Of a stretch of 64,000 nt of DNA, positions 16,381 through 23,947 are shown one piece after another; positions within the stretch are counted from its first letter, which is position 1; every line of letters begins with the position of its first letter. The notes under the pieces were generated by a model. That model was not told where the DNA came from. It was given only the letters and a program-made list of their open reading frames with translations, and searched no databases. A program made the position numbers and the translations under genes. This stretch comes from Stakelama portus (lineage in GTDB: Bacteria; Pseudomonadota; Alphaproteobacteria; Sphingomonadales; Sphingomonadaceae), in the NCBI RefSeq assembly GCF_003171655.1, contig NZ_QFZL01000002.1, forward strand, positions 62,001 through 126,000, written 5' to 3'.

Positions 16381-17161
16381 ATTGCGTGTCCGCAGCCGCT
16401 TCTGCCGCCTCTGCCTTTTCGCGGCGGCGATGCGTGAAACGGATCGCGACGAGCGAAAGGAAATACAGGCCGATCATCGGCACTGCGAGCAGCGTCTGCG
16501 ACCAGATGTCGGGCGGGGTCAGCACCGCCGAGACGCCGAATGCGACCACCACGAAATAGCGCCAGGCGCCCTTGATCTGTTCATAGGTCAGGATGCCGGA
16601 GCGTTCGAGCAGCATCAGCAGCACCGGCAGCAGGAACGCCAGCCCGAAGGCGAACAGGAACTGCATCACGAAATCGAGATAATTGCCGACCGACGGCAGC
16701 GCCTCTTGCTCCACCCCGCCCAGATTGCCCTGAAAGCCGAGCAGGAACTGCAGCGCGACCGGAATGGTGATGTAATAGGCCATTGCCGCGCCGCCGAGGA
16801 ACAGCAGCGGCGTCGCCAGCAGGAACGGCAGCAATGCCCGTTTTTCGCGGCGATAGAGGCCCGGCGCGACGAATTGCCAGATCTGGTTCGCGATCACCGG
16901 GAAGGACAGCATCATCGCGGCGAAAAACGCCACCTTCACCTGGACGAAAAAGGCTTCGAAAATCTGCGTGAAGATGATCTTCCCCTGCCCCGCCGCGAGC
17001 AGCGGCTGGACCAGAAAGGCGAAGATTTTGTCAGCGAAATAATAGGATGCGCCAAAGGTGATCGCGACTGCGACCGCGCAATAGAGCAGCCGCTTGCGCA
17101 GTTCGAGCAGATGGTCGAGCAGCGGCGCCTGGCTGTCGTCGATTTCGTCGCGGTCGCTCAC
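16379..17161 (-). CDS. tatC: Twin-arginine translocase subunit TatC
   Basis: The 260-residue inner-membrane protein has six hydrophobic segments and the TatC hallmarks '[14 protein letters not shown]' at the N-terminus and '[12 protein letters not shown]' and '[15 protein letters not shown]' further on. TatC binds the twin-arginine signal of folded proteins for export. It overlaps tatB by 4 bases. A charged tail ('[13 protein letters not shown]') follows the last helix, which is normal for the family. Confidence 0.97.
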   Translation of the reverse strand: MSDRDEIDDSQAPLLDHLLELRKRLLYCAVAVAITFGASYYFADKIFAFLVQPLLAAGQGKIIFTQIFEAFFVQVKVAFFAAMMLSFPVIANQIWQFVAPGLYRREKRALLPFLLATPLLFLGGAAMAYYITIPVALQFLLGFQGNLGGVEQEALPSVGNYLDFVMQFLFAFGLAFLLPVLLMLLERSGILTYEQIKGAWRYFVVVAFGVSAVLTPPDIWSQTLLAVPMIGLYFLSLVAIRFTHRRREKAEAAEAAADTQ

Positions 17162-17637
17162 GAAGCGGGCTTGTCCGTGGCGGTGTCGGACGCTTCCGGC
17201 GCGGCGGGCGGCGATGCGGGCGCGGCGTCACCGCTCTCTGCCGGTGCATCGCGCAGGACGGGTTTTTCGGTCATCACCGGCGGCTGATCCTCACCATCGG
17301 GCAGCAGGTTTTCCGGCGTGCCGGTGTGGGATTCCGCGGGCGCAGCCGGCGTCGCGGGCACAGTCGGCGATGGCGAGGAATCGGGCAACAGACCGGCCAT
17401 CGGATGCTCGCGCATGATGCGGGCATTTTCCTCGGCCCATTTCTTTTCCATTTCGGCGAGCTCGGCCTCGCGCACCATCGCGTCGAAGCCCGAGCGGAAC
17501 TGGCGCGCCATGCCGCGTGCCTTGCCGACCCATTGGCCGGCAAAGCGCATCGCTTTTGGCAGGTCTTTCGGCCCGATGACGATCAGCGCCACAAAGCCCA
17601 CCATCAGCAATTCGCTCCAGCCAATATCGGCAAACAT
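17158..17637 (-). CDS. tatB: Twin-arginine translocase subunit TatB
   Basis: The 159-residue product starts '[19 protein letters not shown]', continues with '[17 protein letters not shown]' and an amphipathic helix ('[15 protein letters not shown]'), which is the TatB pattern. The C-terminal half is a long Pro/Ala/Glu-rich tail. TatB works with TatC in the receptor complex for twin-arginine substrates. A 109-base palindromic repeat separates it from tatA, while the tatC gene overlaps its end. Confidence 0.95.
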   Translation of the reverse strand: MFADIGWSELLMVGFVALIVIGPKDLPKAMRFAGQWVGKARGMARQFRSGFDAMVREAELAEMEKKWAEENARIMREHPMAGLLPDSSPSPTVPATPAAPAESHTGTPENLLPDGEDQPPVMTEKPVLRDAPAESGDAAPASPPAAPEASDTATDKPAS

Positions 17638-17665
17638 TCGCTAGACTCTGCCCAATTCGATTAAA

Positions 17666-17774
17666 CCGTTCGCCCTGAGTGGGGCTGAGCGAAGCCGAAG
17701 ACCCGTATCGAAGGGCAAACAACACCCTTCGATACACCGCTTCGACAGGCTCAGCGGTTACTCAGGGCAAACGG
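17666..17774. repeat. Sphingomonad palindromic intergenic repeat, copy between tatA and tatB
   Basis: The left arm starts CCGTTCGCCCTGAGT and the right arm ends CTCAGGGCAAACGG; the inner part includes ATCGAAGGG...CCCTTCGAT and the core GCTTCGACAGGCTCAGC. The whole can fold as a long hairpin. The same family appears at 30847, 33423, 47657, 52215, 53399 and 57148. Confidence 0.85.
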
Positions 17775-17816
17775 CGGATCAGCCGGCCACCACACGCCCG
17801 GGCTAAGCCCTTGCGA

Positions 17817-18047
17817 TCAGCGCTGCTCTTCGCGGGCGCGCTCGGTTTCGGTTTCGACGCTTGGGTCGGGCGCACGAAGCCCTTCGATCTTGCTCGGCGG
17901 CGTGGCGTTTTCCTCTTCCGACATGCCCTTTTTGAAGTTCTTGATACCCTTGGCGACGTCGCCCATCATATTCGAGAACCTGCCGCCACCCAGCAGCAGG
18001 ATCGCGATCAGGGCGAATATCAGAATCTGCCAGATGCTCGGACTCAT
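17817..18047 (-). CDS. tatA: Twin-arginine translocase subunit TatA
   Basis: The 76-residue product has the short N-terminal membrane helix ('IWQILIFALIAILLLGGG'), the hinge 'GRFSNMMGDVAKGIKNFKKG' and an acidic tail, which define TatA. TatA oligomers form the export path with TatBC. It follows scpB by 27 bases on the same strand. The scpA-scpB-tatA-tatB-tatC order is common in sphingomonads. Confidence 0.95.
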   Translation of the reverse strand: MSPSIWQILIFALIAILLLGGGRFSNMMGDVAKGIKNFKKGMSEEENATPPSKIEGLRAPDPSVETETERAREEQR

Positions 18048-18074
18048 ACGAAATCTCCTCGACTCCGCCCGTAT

Positions 18075-18680
18075 CTAGTCCTCATCCGTGACGTTTTCCA
18101 CCTCCGCTTCGTCGTCCATCTCCATTTCCGCCTGTTCGAACGCCAGATCGACCGGATCGAGCAGTCCGGCGGCGCGCAGATCGTCGATTCCGGGCAAATC
18201 GCGGCGGCTTTGCAGCCCGAAATGGCTGAGGAATTCGGCGGTGGTGGCATAGAGCAGCGGGCGTCCGGGCACTTCGCGGCGCCCCGCCGGGCGGATCCAC
18301 CCCGCCTCCATCAGCACGTCGAGCGTGCCCTTCGATATCTGAACCCCGCGGATCGATTCGATTTCCGCGCGCGTGACCGGTTCGTGATAGGCAATGATCG
18401 CCAGCGTCTCGATCCCCGCGCGACTGAGCTTGCGGCTTTCCTCGCGGTCGCGGCGGAGCAGATGCGCGAGATCGGCGCTCGTCTGAAAATGCCAGCGTTC
18501 GCCGCGCCGCACGATTTCGATCCCGCGCCCGGCATAGACTTGCGTCAGCCGGTCGAGCGCGCCGCGCACATCGGCCTCGGCCCCCACATGCGCCTTGATC
18601 TCATGAATCGTCAGCGGTTCGACGGCGGCGAACAACACTGCCTCAACCGCGCGTTCGATGATGTCGGGTTCCTGGTTCAT
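18075..18680 (-). CDS. scpB: Segregation and condensation protein ScpB
   Basis: The 201-residue product is a winged-helix ScpB, the second accessory subunit of the SMC condensin complex that compacts chromosomes. Family motifs include 'RAVEAVLFAAVEPLTIHEI', 'IVRRGERWHFQT', 'LSRAGIETLAIIAYHEPV' and 'IRGVQISKGTLDVL'. The acidic tail ends 'DDEAEVENVTDED'. It overlaps scpA by 4 bases (ATGA). Confidence 0.95.
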   Translation of the reverse strand: MNQEPDIIERAVEAVLFAAVEPLTIHEIKAHVGAEADVRGALDRLTQVYAGRGIEIVRRGERWHFQTSADLAHLLRRDREESRKLSRAGIETLAIIAYHEPVTRAEIESIRGVQISKGTLDVLMEAGWIRPAGRREVPGRPLLYATTAEFLSHFGLQSRRDLPGIDDLRAAGLLDPVDLAFEQAEMEMDDEAEVENVTDED

Positions 18681-19420
18681 GCCCCTGCCCGCAGATATAG
18701 CGGCGCAAAGGCCGATTTCTGCTGCATTTCCAGCCGCCCCTGCCGCGCGAGTTCGAGCGCGGCGACGAAGCTGGAGGCGAGCGCCGACTTGCGATAGGGC
18801 CCGGTCGCTTCGGGGGGCAGAAAGCTTTCGATCGTCGACCAGTCGACGGCCTTGCCGATCATCGCCGACACGCGCTCGATCGCTTCGTCCAGCGTCATTA
18901 CCGGGCGCACCGCGACGATATGCATCACCGGGCGGGTGCGCGCGCTGACGCGGCCATAGGCGGCGATCAGATCATAGATTTCGGCTTCCCATTTCGCCTG
19001 ACGCACGGTGCGCAGCCCCTCTGGCGCGCCACGGCGGAACACGTCGCGGCCCAGCGTATCGCGCGCGATCAGCCGCGCCCCCGCCTCGCGCATCGCGTTC
19101 AGCCGTTCGAGCCGCAATTGCAGCCGCAGCGCCAGTTCCTCTGGGCTCGGCTCAACCTCAGGATCGCGCGGCAGCAGCAGCGCGGATTTAAGGTAAGCGA
19201 GCCAGGCGGCCATGACGAGATAATCGGCGGCGAGCTCAAGCTTGAGCGAGCGGGCCTCGTTCACGAAATGCAGATATTGCTCGACCAGTTGCAGGATCGA
19301 AATCGCCTTGAGATCGACCTTCTGATTGCGGGCAAGCGTCAGCAGCACGTCGAGCGGCCCTTCCCACCCGTCGATATCCAGATTGAGCCGTTCGGGAGCG
19401 TCTTCGACCGCAGCGTCCAT
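18677..19420 (-). CDS. scpA: Segregation and condensation protein ScpA
   Basis: The 247-residue kleisin-like subunit of condensin begins with 'LNLDIDGWEGPLDVLLTLA' and contains 'VDLKAISILQLVEQYL' and 'AADYLVMAAWLAYLKSALL', the ScpA N-terminal SMC-binding pattern. I chose the ATG at 19420 because the longer open frame adds sequence with no family look. Upstream, where a sphingomonad cell-wall gene such as nagZ is often found, there is instead a gene-free region and an ATPase of foreign codon use. Six of its seven Tyr codons are TAT. Confidence 0.93.
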   Translation of the reverse strand: MDAAVEDAPERLNLDIDGWEGPLDVLLTLARNQKVDLKAISILQLVEQYLHFVNEARSLKLELAADYLVMAAWLAYLKSALLLPRDPEVEPSPEELALRLQLRLERLNAMREAGARLIARDTLGRDVFRRGAPEGLRTVRQAKWEAEIYDLIAAYGRVSARTRPVMHIVAVRPVMTLDEAIERVSAMIGKAVDWSTIESFLPPEATGPYRKSALASSFVAALELARQGRLEMQQKSAFAPLYLRAGA

Positions 19421-19914
19421 CGGGCGAGTTAAGCAGGATGCGCGGGGCTTCTCAATGGGCAGCAACGACGCGCCGCGAAAGTGGCGGTTTTGCGTGCCAA
19501 GTTCGCAGTGAGTCGCACCAACCCGCGCGTTCGCACGCGCTCGCGCGCGAGGGAGGTGGCGTTGCGGGGTGGTGGATGTGGCGGAAACGGGTGTTGGGTT
19601 GGTGCGCATCGTTGGGGCACGGTAGGCGGGGCGTGGGGTTGTAGGACAGGGGATTTTAGGTCAGATTTGCACGCCATGACCGGTAGTTCGAGGCACTGCC
19701 CGTCAATCTCGAAAGCCGTCAATCGTTCATGCAGCGTTGGCGGACATGAATGGTGGAAAGCGACTGGTCCAGCACGGGGCTGTCATCTGACGTTAACGGA
19801 CGCTCGTTCAGCCAGCCACCTTCCCAGTCGCAAGATGCGTTCACACTCCTTCCGAAATGACTCGGAATAGCCTGCGACCTTTGCCTGGAGCCGGACTGCC
19901 GCTAGGCTCGCCTC
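19421..19914. other. Gene-free stretch between scpA and the OLD-type ATPase gene
   Basis: About 490 bases hold no gene I can support. The left half is rich in CGCGCG and GGGTTG-type sequence. A 43-codon open frame on the minus strand (ending TGA at 19783) looks protein-like in composition but has no start codon, so it may be a gene remnant. No tRNA, direct repeat or integrase was seen at this edge. Confidence 0.5.
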
Positions 19915-21576
19915 ATGATCAACCTAGTCAGCCTCAAGCGCTTTAAGCAGATCGAGGAGGCCGCTCTGCCGCTCGGTCCAATCAATGTACTAGTGGGCGG
20001 CAATAACTCGGGCAAAAGCTGCATCCTGCAGGGTATCCACTTCGGCATTGCGCTGGCGCAGGCCCGGCGCGAGGCCGGTGTGCAGCAGTTTCCGCCGGAA
20101 CGCCTTCGCTACTGCCCAACAGACGACTTTCTCGATCTGCACCACGGCCGGCGGCTGACCGAGGGCACCAGCATCGACTTCCGCTATGAGACGACCGGCG
20201 ATGGCGATGGCGACCATGCTGCCGTTGCGCTTCAGCGCGGACGAAACGGCGTGGTCTCTGCGGTAAGTAGCGGAGGACCGCTGCTCGACTCCGTGAGCGA
20301 TCCGCGTGGATTCTTCTCGATCTACGTCCCCGGGCTGGCCGGGATCACGATACGCGAAGAGTATCGGTCCGACGCGGTCGTCAGCAACGGCATCGCCCGT
20401 GGCGACGCCAACCTCTACCTTCGTAACGTCCTACTCAGGATTGAGCGCAGTCAGGTCCGGAAGGACTGCTTCGACGGTTACCTAGACCGGGTGTTTCCGG
20501 GCGTTCGCGTCAATACGCAGTTCCAGGAAACCGCCGACCTTTGGATCAGATCGACAGTCACTCGTGAGAATGCCGGCACCCGGGCACTCGACCTCGTCGG
20601 AACAGGACTCCTGCAAGCAATCCAGCTCATCGCGTACGTGTCCAACTACGAACCCAAAGTGCTGCTCCTAGACGAGCCTGACGCCCACTTGCATCCCAGC
20701 AATCAGCGCCTCTTGGCGGACACCCTGGCGATGATTGCCGGCACAACCGACACGAAGATCATCCTCGCCACCCATTCCCGGCACCTCCTGGACGCCCTCA
20801 GCGAACTCGAGGATGCCAAGCTCTTCTGGGTCAAGAACGGCGCGGCGACACCCCAGCAGGCTTGGTCCGACATCGCCGTCCTGATGGACCTTGGCGCGCT
20901 CGACAAGGGCGAGCGGTTCCTCGCAGGCAATTACAAATATCTCGTGTGGTCGGAGGACAGGGACACCGAGCCACTCTCGATCGTCCTGGAAGCGAACGGC
21001 ATCTCCCGCGAAGAAACTCTCGTCTTCAGCTACCAGGCGAGCAGCAAGGTGGACGCGGCCAAGCTGATGGCGGCCTTCGCCGAACGCGTCAGGCCGGGCG
21101 TGATCACGGTCGTTCATCGCGACCGCGACTTTATGAGCGACGAAGAGGTCGAGCGCCTTCGAGCGCAGTTCGACCTCGATCAGGCACCCAACATGCGACT
21201 GCTCATAACGCAGGGTTCGGATATCGAAGCTTACTTCACTCGTCCCGACCACATTGCAGAGGTGATGGCGAGTGATCCTGCCGACGCGCAAGCACTCGTG
21301 GAAAGCGTTCTGCATAAAGACATGATCGAGTTCGTTACCGCGTTCATCAACAAGCGTGGGGAGATCAAGCGGTCCCTATACAAGAAGGATCCCGAGGCCT
21401 GCCCGGAAATCAACGCCCTGATCAACGGAAACCAGATCCCGTTGGAAAAGGCGGTAGGTAAGCTGCTGCTGAAGCGGGTCAAGCAGCGACTACAGGCCGA
21501 TGGCTTTAACGGCGGCGACATTGTGCGGTTAACCGAGGCGCTCACCGACCCCAATGTTGCAGCCGCGTTCGCCTGA
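19915..21576 (+). CDS. OLD-type ATPase/TOPRIM nuclease family protein
   Basis: The 553-residue protein joins an SMC-like ATPase to a TOPRIM-like domain. Walker A is 'GGNNSGKS' (about residues 29-36), the signature region is 'LDLVGTGLLQAIQLI', Walker B is 'VLLLDEPDAHLHP' and the His switch is 'ILATHSRHLLDAL'. The second domain has 'YLVWSEDRDTEPL' and 'VHRDRDFMSDEE', which resemble the Glu and DxD metal sites of TOPRIM. Such proteins act in phage exclusion and DNA processing. No partner (helicase, reverse transcriptase, inhibitor) adjoins it. Tyr is TAC in 10 of 13 codons, unlike the neighbours, which supports transfer. No good ribosome site precedes the ATG. Confidence 0.82.
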   Translation: MINLVSLKRFKQIEEAALPLGPINVLVGGNNSGKSCILQGIHFGIALAQARREAGVQQFPPERLRYCPTDDFLDLHHGRRLTEGTSIDFRYETTGDGDGDHAAVALQRGRNGVVSAVSSGGPLLDSVSDPRGFFSIYVPGLAGITIREEYRSDAVVSNGIARGDANLYLRNVLLRIERSQVRKDCFDGYLDRVFPGVRVNTQFQETADLWIRSTVTRENAGTRALDLVGTGLLQAIQLIAYVSNYEPKVLLLDEPDAHLHPSNQRLLADTLAMIAGTTDTKIILATHSRHLLDALSELEDAKLFWVKNGAATPQQAWSDIAVLMDLGALDKGERFLAGNYKYLVWSEDRDTEPLSIVLEANGISREETLVFSYQASSKVDAAKLMAAFAERVRPGVITVVHRDRDFMSDEEVERLRAQFDLDQAPNMRLLITQGSDIEAYFTRPDHIAEVMASDPADAQALVESVLHKDMIEFVTAFINKRGEIKRSLYKKDPEACPEINALINGNQIPLEKAVGKLLLKRVKQRLQADGFNGGDIVRLTEALTDPNVAAAFA

Positions 21577-21907
21577 GACACCGTAGATCAGTCCAGGTCA
21601 GGGTCAACAAAGGTGCGCGTTTGCAAATGCGGCGGCGGGCAACAGTGTCTTGTTGCAGGCCTGGAAGCCGCACGGACGAGCGACCGCTCCTCGCCTCGCG
21701 ACACTCAAAAGCGGACAATCCGCTTCCGGCCAGTCGCCGCCGGTGAGTTTCTGAACATAGGGCCGCTTTGGGCGAGCTAATCCGAGGCCGGCAAGGTCAG
21801 CAATGTTCGCGACAACTGCCCGATCACCACGCGGTGACCGCCGGTGCCCCAACCGCCGAGATCCGGACCAGGTTTACCGAGCAACAAACATCCGCCAAAG
21901 TGACGCA
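21577..21907. other. Gene-free stretch after the OLD-type ATPase
   Basis: This 331-base interval has a minus-strand open frame (21604-21852), but its composition (many Arg, Ala, Cys) and the lack of a ribosome site argue against a gene. I see no promoter, repeat or RNA. It looks like decayed DNA. Confidence 0.45.
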
Positions 21908-22210
21908 ATGCCACTGTTAAGTCTCATCCCATTCGGCGTGTTCTTTCTCTGCTGTGTGCTACAATTCTGGTATATGAAAAGAGTGAGAGACGTTCTCATT
22001 GATCGGCATCCAGAGACGTTCCTCGCCGTAGAAAAATCGTCGATTTTTCCACATCAGGGTCTATGGAAATTCACGAGAGGGAACCGCTACAAAGAACTGG
22101 GCGACAAGGAACTGAACCGACATGTTAGGAACCTCAAACGGCTGTGGGTAGTCACGATTGGTTCTTGGCTCGTTTACGCATTCGCGCTCTTAACGCTGCC
22201 GATGCGTTAG
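21908..22210 (+). CDS. Small two-helix membrane protein, UspB-like in layout
   Basis: The 100-residue product has an N-terminal helix ('LIPFGVFFLCCVLQFWY'), a soluble basic middle ('DRHPETFLAVEKSSIFPHQG' then 'NRYKELGDKELNRHVRNL') and a C-terminal helix ('VVTIGSWLVYAFALLTL'). The order helix, 'HP/DP' turn, a phenylalanine- and glycine-containing loop, 'Y..L.D..L' and final helix recalls enterobacterial universal stress protein B, but I cannot confirm homology. The ATG at 21908 was chosen because it starts the first helix; upstream in-frame codons read as noise. It stands alone in a gene-poor region. Confidence 0.6.
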   Translation: MPLLSLIPFGVFFLCCVLQFWYMKRVRDVLIDRHPETFLAVEKSSIFPHQGLWKFTRGNRYKELGDKELNRHVRNLKRLWVVTIGSWLVYAFALLTLPMR

Positions 22211-22589
22211 GCAATCCACCCAGTGAATGACAAATTGACCGGCCTATCTGGCGCCTCATCGGACATCAGGCTGGGAGGACGCACCGACGTGCCCTTACGA
22301 AAAGCGAATTTGGGTCGCTGAAGGGCGGCTATGTCGGCGATTGTCGATTGAGCGCCAACCTGCGCGGATGGCAGCTTTTCCATTCCTATCCACAAAACCG
22401 GATAGGCGGCAGACGGCCCAATCGAGCCTAGTTCGGCCATCGCACCTGCGCAGGCAGCGGCCTGTCGCTGCGTATTTTCGGCGATTCAGGGGACACATAG
22501 GCGCCGTGGCTGTGTCGGCATTTGGTGTGGGACGCGACAGATATGGGCCCCTGCCTTTGCAGGGGCGACGGTGCTTGTCGCTTTATGCT
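22211..22589. other. Gene-free stretch before the SRP RNA gene
   Basis: About 380 bases hold no gene I can support; short frames on both strands lack ribosome sites and family motifs. The right end contains the hairpin at 22547-22566, which lies just past the 3' end of the minus-strand SRP RNA gene. Confidence 0.45.
22547..22566 (-). terminator. Hairpin downstream of the SRP RNA gene
   Basis: GCCCCTGC (22547-22554) and GCAGGGGC (22559-22566) form an 8-pair perfect hairpin with a 4-base loop, about 25 bases past the end of the SRP RNA on the minus strand. There is no T-run, so it may be a processing or weak termination signal. Confidence 0.4.
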
Positions 22590-22685
22590 GAGGTGGGAGC
22601 CGGAACGACCCGCAGCGAAATCGTTACGGCTGCTTCCTTCCGGACCTGACCGGGTTGGCGACGACTACGTCCGCCCGACTCCCGA
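22590..22685 (-). ncRNA. ffs: 4.5S signal recognition particle RNA
   Basis: On the minus strand the sequence contains the universal SRP domain IV core, CAGGTCCGGAAGGAAGCAGC, the binding site of the Ffh protein. The ends pair: GGGAGTCGG near 22683 with CCGGCTCCC near 22595 (one G-U). The size, about 95 nt, fits the small bacterial SRP RNA. With Ffh and FtsY it targets nascent membrane proteins to the translocon. The exact ends are estimated from pairing. Confidence 0.92.
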
Positions 22686-22721
22686 GGGGGCAGATAGTCG
22701 CGCGCGGATCGCTTTGCAACG

Positions 22722-23606
22722 TCAGGAAAATTCGGTGAGGATTCGGTCGGCGACTTTGGCATGGGCGGCGTCGCGATCCCGGGCGGTGACGGTGTCGCAA
22801 TTGATGAAGCAGGCGATCAGGATCGGGGCCCGTTCGGGCGGCCAGATAATCGCGACATCATTGGATGCGCCGTTGGTGCTGGTCCCGGTCTTGTCGCCCA
22901 CGCGCCATTCGGAGGGCACGCCGGCGCGCAGGCGGTTGTCGCCGGTTTCGCAGGCGACCATCCATTGCGCCAACTGGCCACGCGATGCCGGGGTCAGCGC
23001 ATCGCCGAGCACGAGCCGGTTGACCGTATCGAGCATCGCACCGGGCGTTGTCGTGTCGCGCGAGTCGCCGGGCAGGTTGCTGTTGAGATCGGGCTCGATC
23101 CGGTCGAGCCGGGTGGTGGTGTCGCCGACGCCGCGCAGCCATTGGGTGAAGGCTTGGGGTCCGCCGATGCGGCGCAGCAACAGGTTGGCGGCGACATTGT
23201 CGCTGACCGTGACTGCGGCTTGGCAAAGTTCGGCAAGAGTCGCTTCGCCGCGATCCATCTGCCGCTCGATAAAGGGCGCATAGGGGACCAGATCGTCGGG
23301 GCCGAAGCCGATCCGTTCGTCGAGCCGCAGCTTCCCCGCATCGTTCAGCGCGAGGACCATGCCCGCGAGCGGCAGTTTGAACGTCGAGCACATGGCGTAG
23401 CGGCTGATCGCGTCGAAATCGATGCGGCGGCCGCTGCCGGTATCGAGCGCCGAAAGGCCGATTCCGCCATAGAATTTGCGCGCGAGATCGTCGAACAGAC
23501 CGTTTCCGGTCAGGGCCACGTCCTGTCGATCCGGATCGGGCGCGGGGCGGCATCCCATGGCGATGCTGGCGGCGGCGGCGGCGATCAGGCTGCGGCGGTC
23601 GATCAT
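22722..23606 (-). CDS. Class A beta-lactamase, predicted lipoprotein
   Basis: The 294-residue serine beta-lactamase has every class A motif: 'CSTFK' (Ser74 and Lys77 of this protein), 'VSDNVAANLL' (SDN), 'RIEPDLNSN' (the Glu166 region) and 'GDKTGTSTNG' (KTG). The N-terminus is a signal with a lipobox, 'SIAMGC' (Cys19), so it may be anchored in the envelope rather than free in the periplasm. It lies 5 bases after the ferredoxin gene and so probably belongs to the cysteine desulfurase operon, an odd context for a lactamase. No AmpR-type regulator adjoins it. Which drugs it hydrolyses cannot be told. Confidence 0.92.
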   Translation of the reverse strand: MIDRRSLIAAAAASIAMGCRPAPDPDRQDVALTGNGLFDDLARKFYGGIGLSALDTGSGRRIDFDAISRYAMCSTFKLPLAGMVLALNDAGKLRLDERIGFGPDDLVPYAPFIERQMDRGEATLAELCQAAVTVSDNVAANLLLRRIGGPQAFTQWLRGVGDTTTRLDRIEPDLNSNLPGDSRDTTTPGAMLDTVNRLVLGDALTPASRGQLAQWMVACETGDNRLRAGVPSEWRVGDKTGTSTNGASNDVAIIWPPERAPILIACFINCDTVTARDRDAAHAKVADRILTEFS

Positions 23607-23611
23607 GCCGC

Positions 23612-23947
23612 TCAGCGCCCCTGCATGTTGCGATGTTCGGGCGGCATCCGCACGGTAAGCGTGTCGAGCGCGCCGCCGAGCAGTATCTGGCAGGCGAGGC
23701 GACTGGTCCGCGTGGCCCCGGTGGCGAGATCGAGCATGTCCTCCTCTTCCTCGCTGGCGGGGGGGAGATTGTCGAAATCGGCGGCGTCGACGATCACATG
23801 GCACGTGGAGCAGGCCATCTGGCCCTCGCACGTGCCCTCCAGCGGCTGACCGGCATTTTGTGCGACTTCGAGCAGCGCGGCGCCATCGGGGGCGTCGACT
23901 TCCTGAACGGATTCGTCGTCGGACGACAGGAAGCGGACCCGGGTCAT
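23612..23947 (-). CDS. [2Fe-2S] ferredoxin, adrenodoxin type
   Basis: The 111-residue product has the adrenodoxin-type ligand pattern C-x5-C-x2-C in 'GTCEGQMACSTCHVIV' and a last Cys in 'SRLACQILL'. An acidic patch ('SEEEEDMLDLA') is the usual partner-binding helix. It transfers electrons in the cytosol, probably for Fe-S assembly given the two cysteine desulfurase genes just upstream. Its ATG at 23947 overlaps the stop of the upstream desulfurase gene (ATGA). The longer open frame that continues upstream is antisense to nothing and lacks family sequence. Confidence 0.9.
   Translation of the reverse strand: MTRVRFLSSDDESVQEVDAPDGAALLEVAQNAGQPLEGTCEGQMACSTCHVIVDAADFDNLPPASEEEEDMLDLATGATRTSRLACQILLGGALDTLTVRMPPEHRNMQGR

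Noticed and set aside
19783..19914. 43-codon minus-strand frame with protein-like helical composition
   Set aside because: It has no start codon before the upstream stop, so at most it is a remnant.
21604..21852. 82-codon minus-strand frame after the OLD-type ATPase
   Set aside because: It has no ribosome site and an odd Arg/Ala/Cys-rich composition; it looks like eroded DNA.
19915..22210. A multi-gene phage-defence island
   Set aside because: Only one defence-type gene is visible; no partner, integrase, att repeat or tRNA edge was found.
22522..23283. 253-codon plus-strand frame across the SRP RNA and the beta-lactamase gene
   Set aside because: It covers the antisense strand of a clear RNA gene and a complete beta-lactamase.
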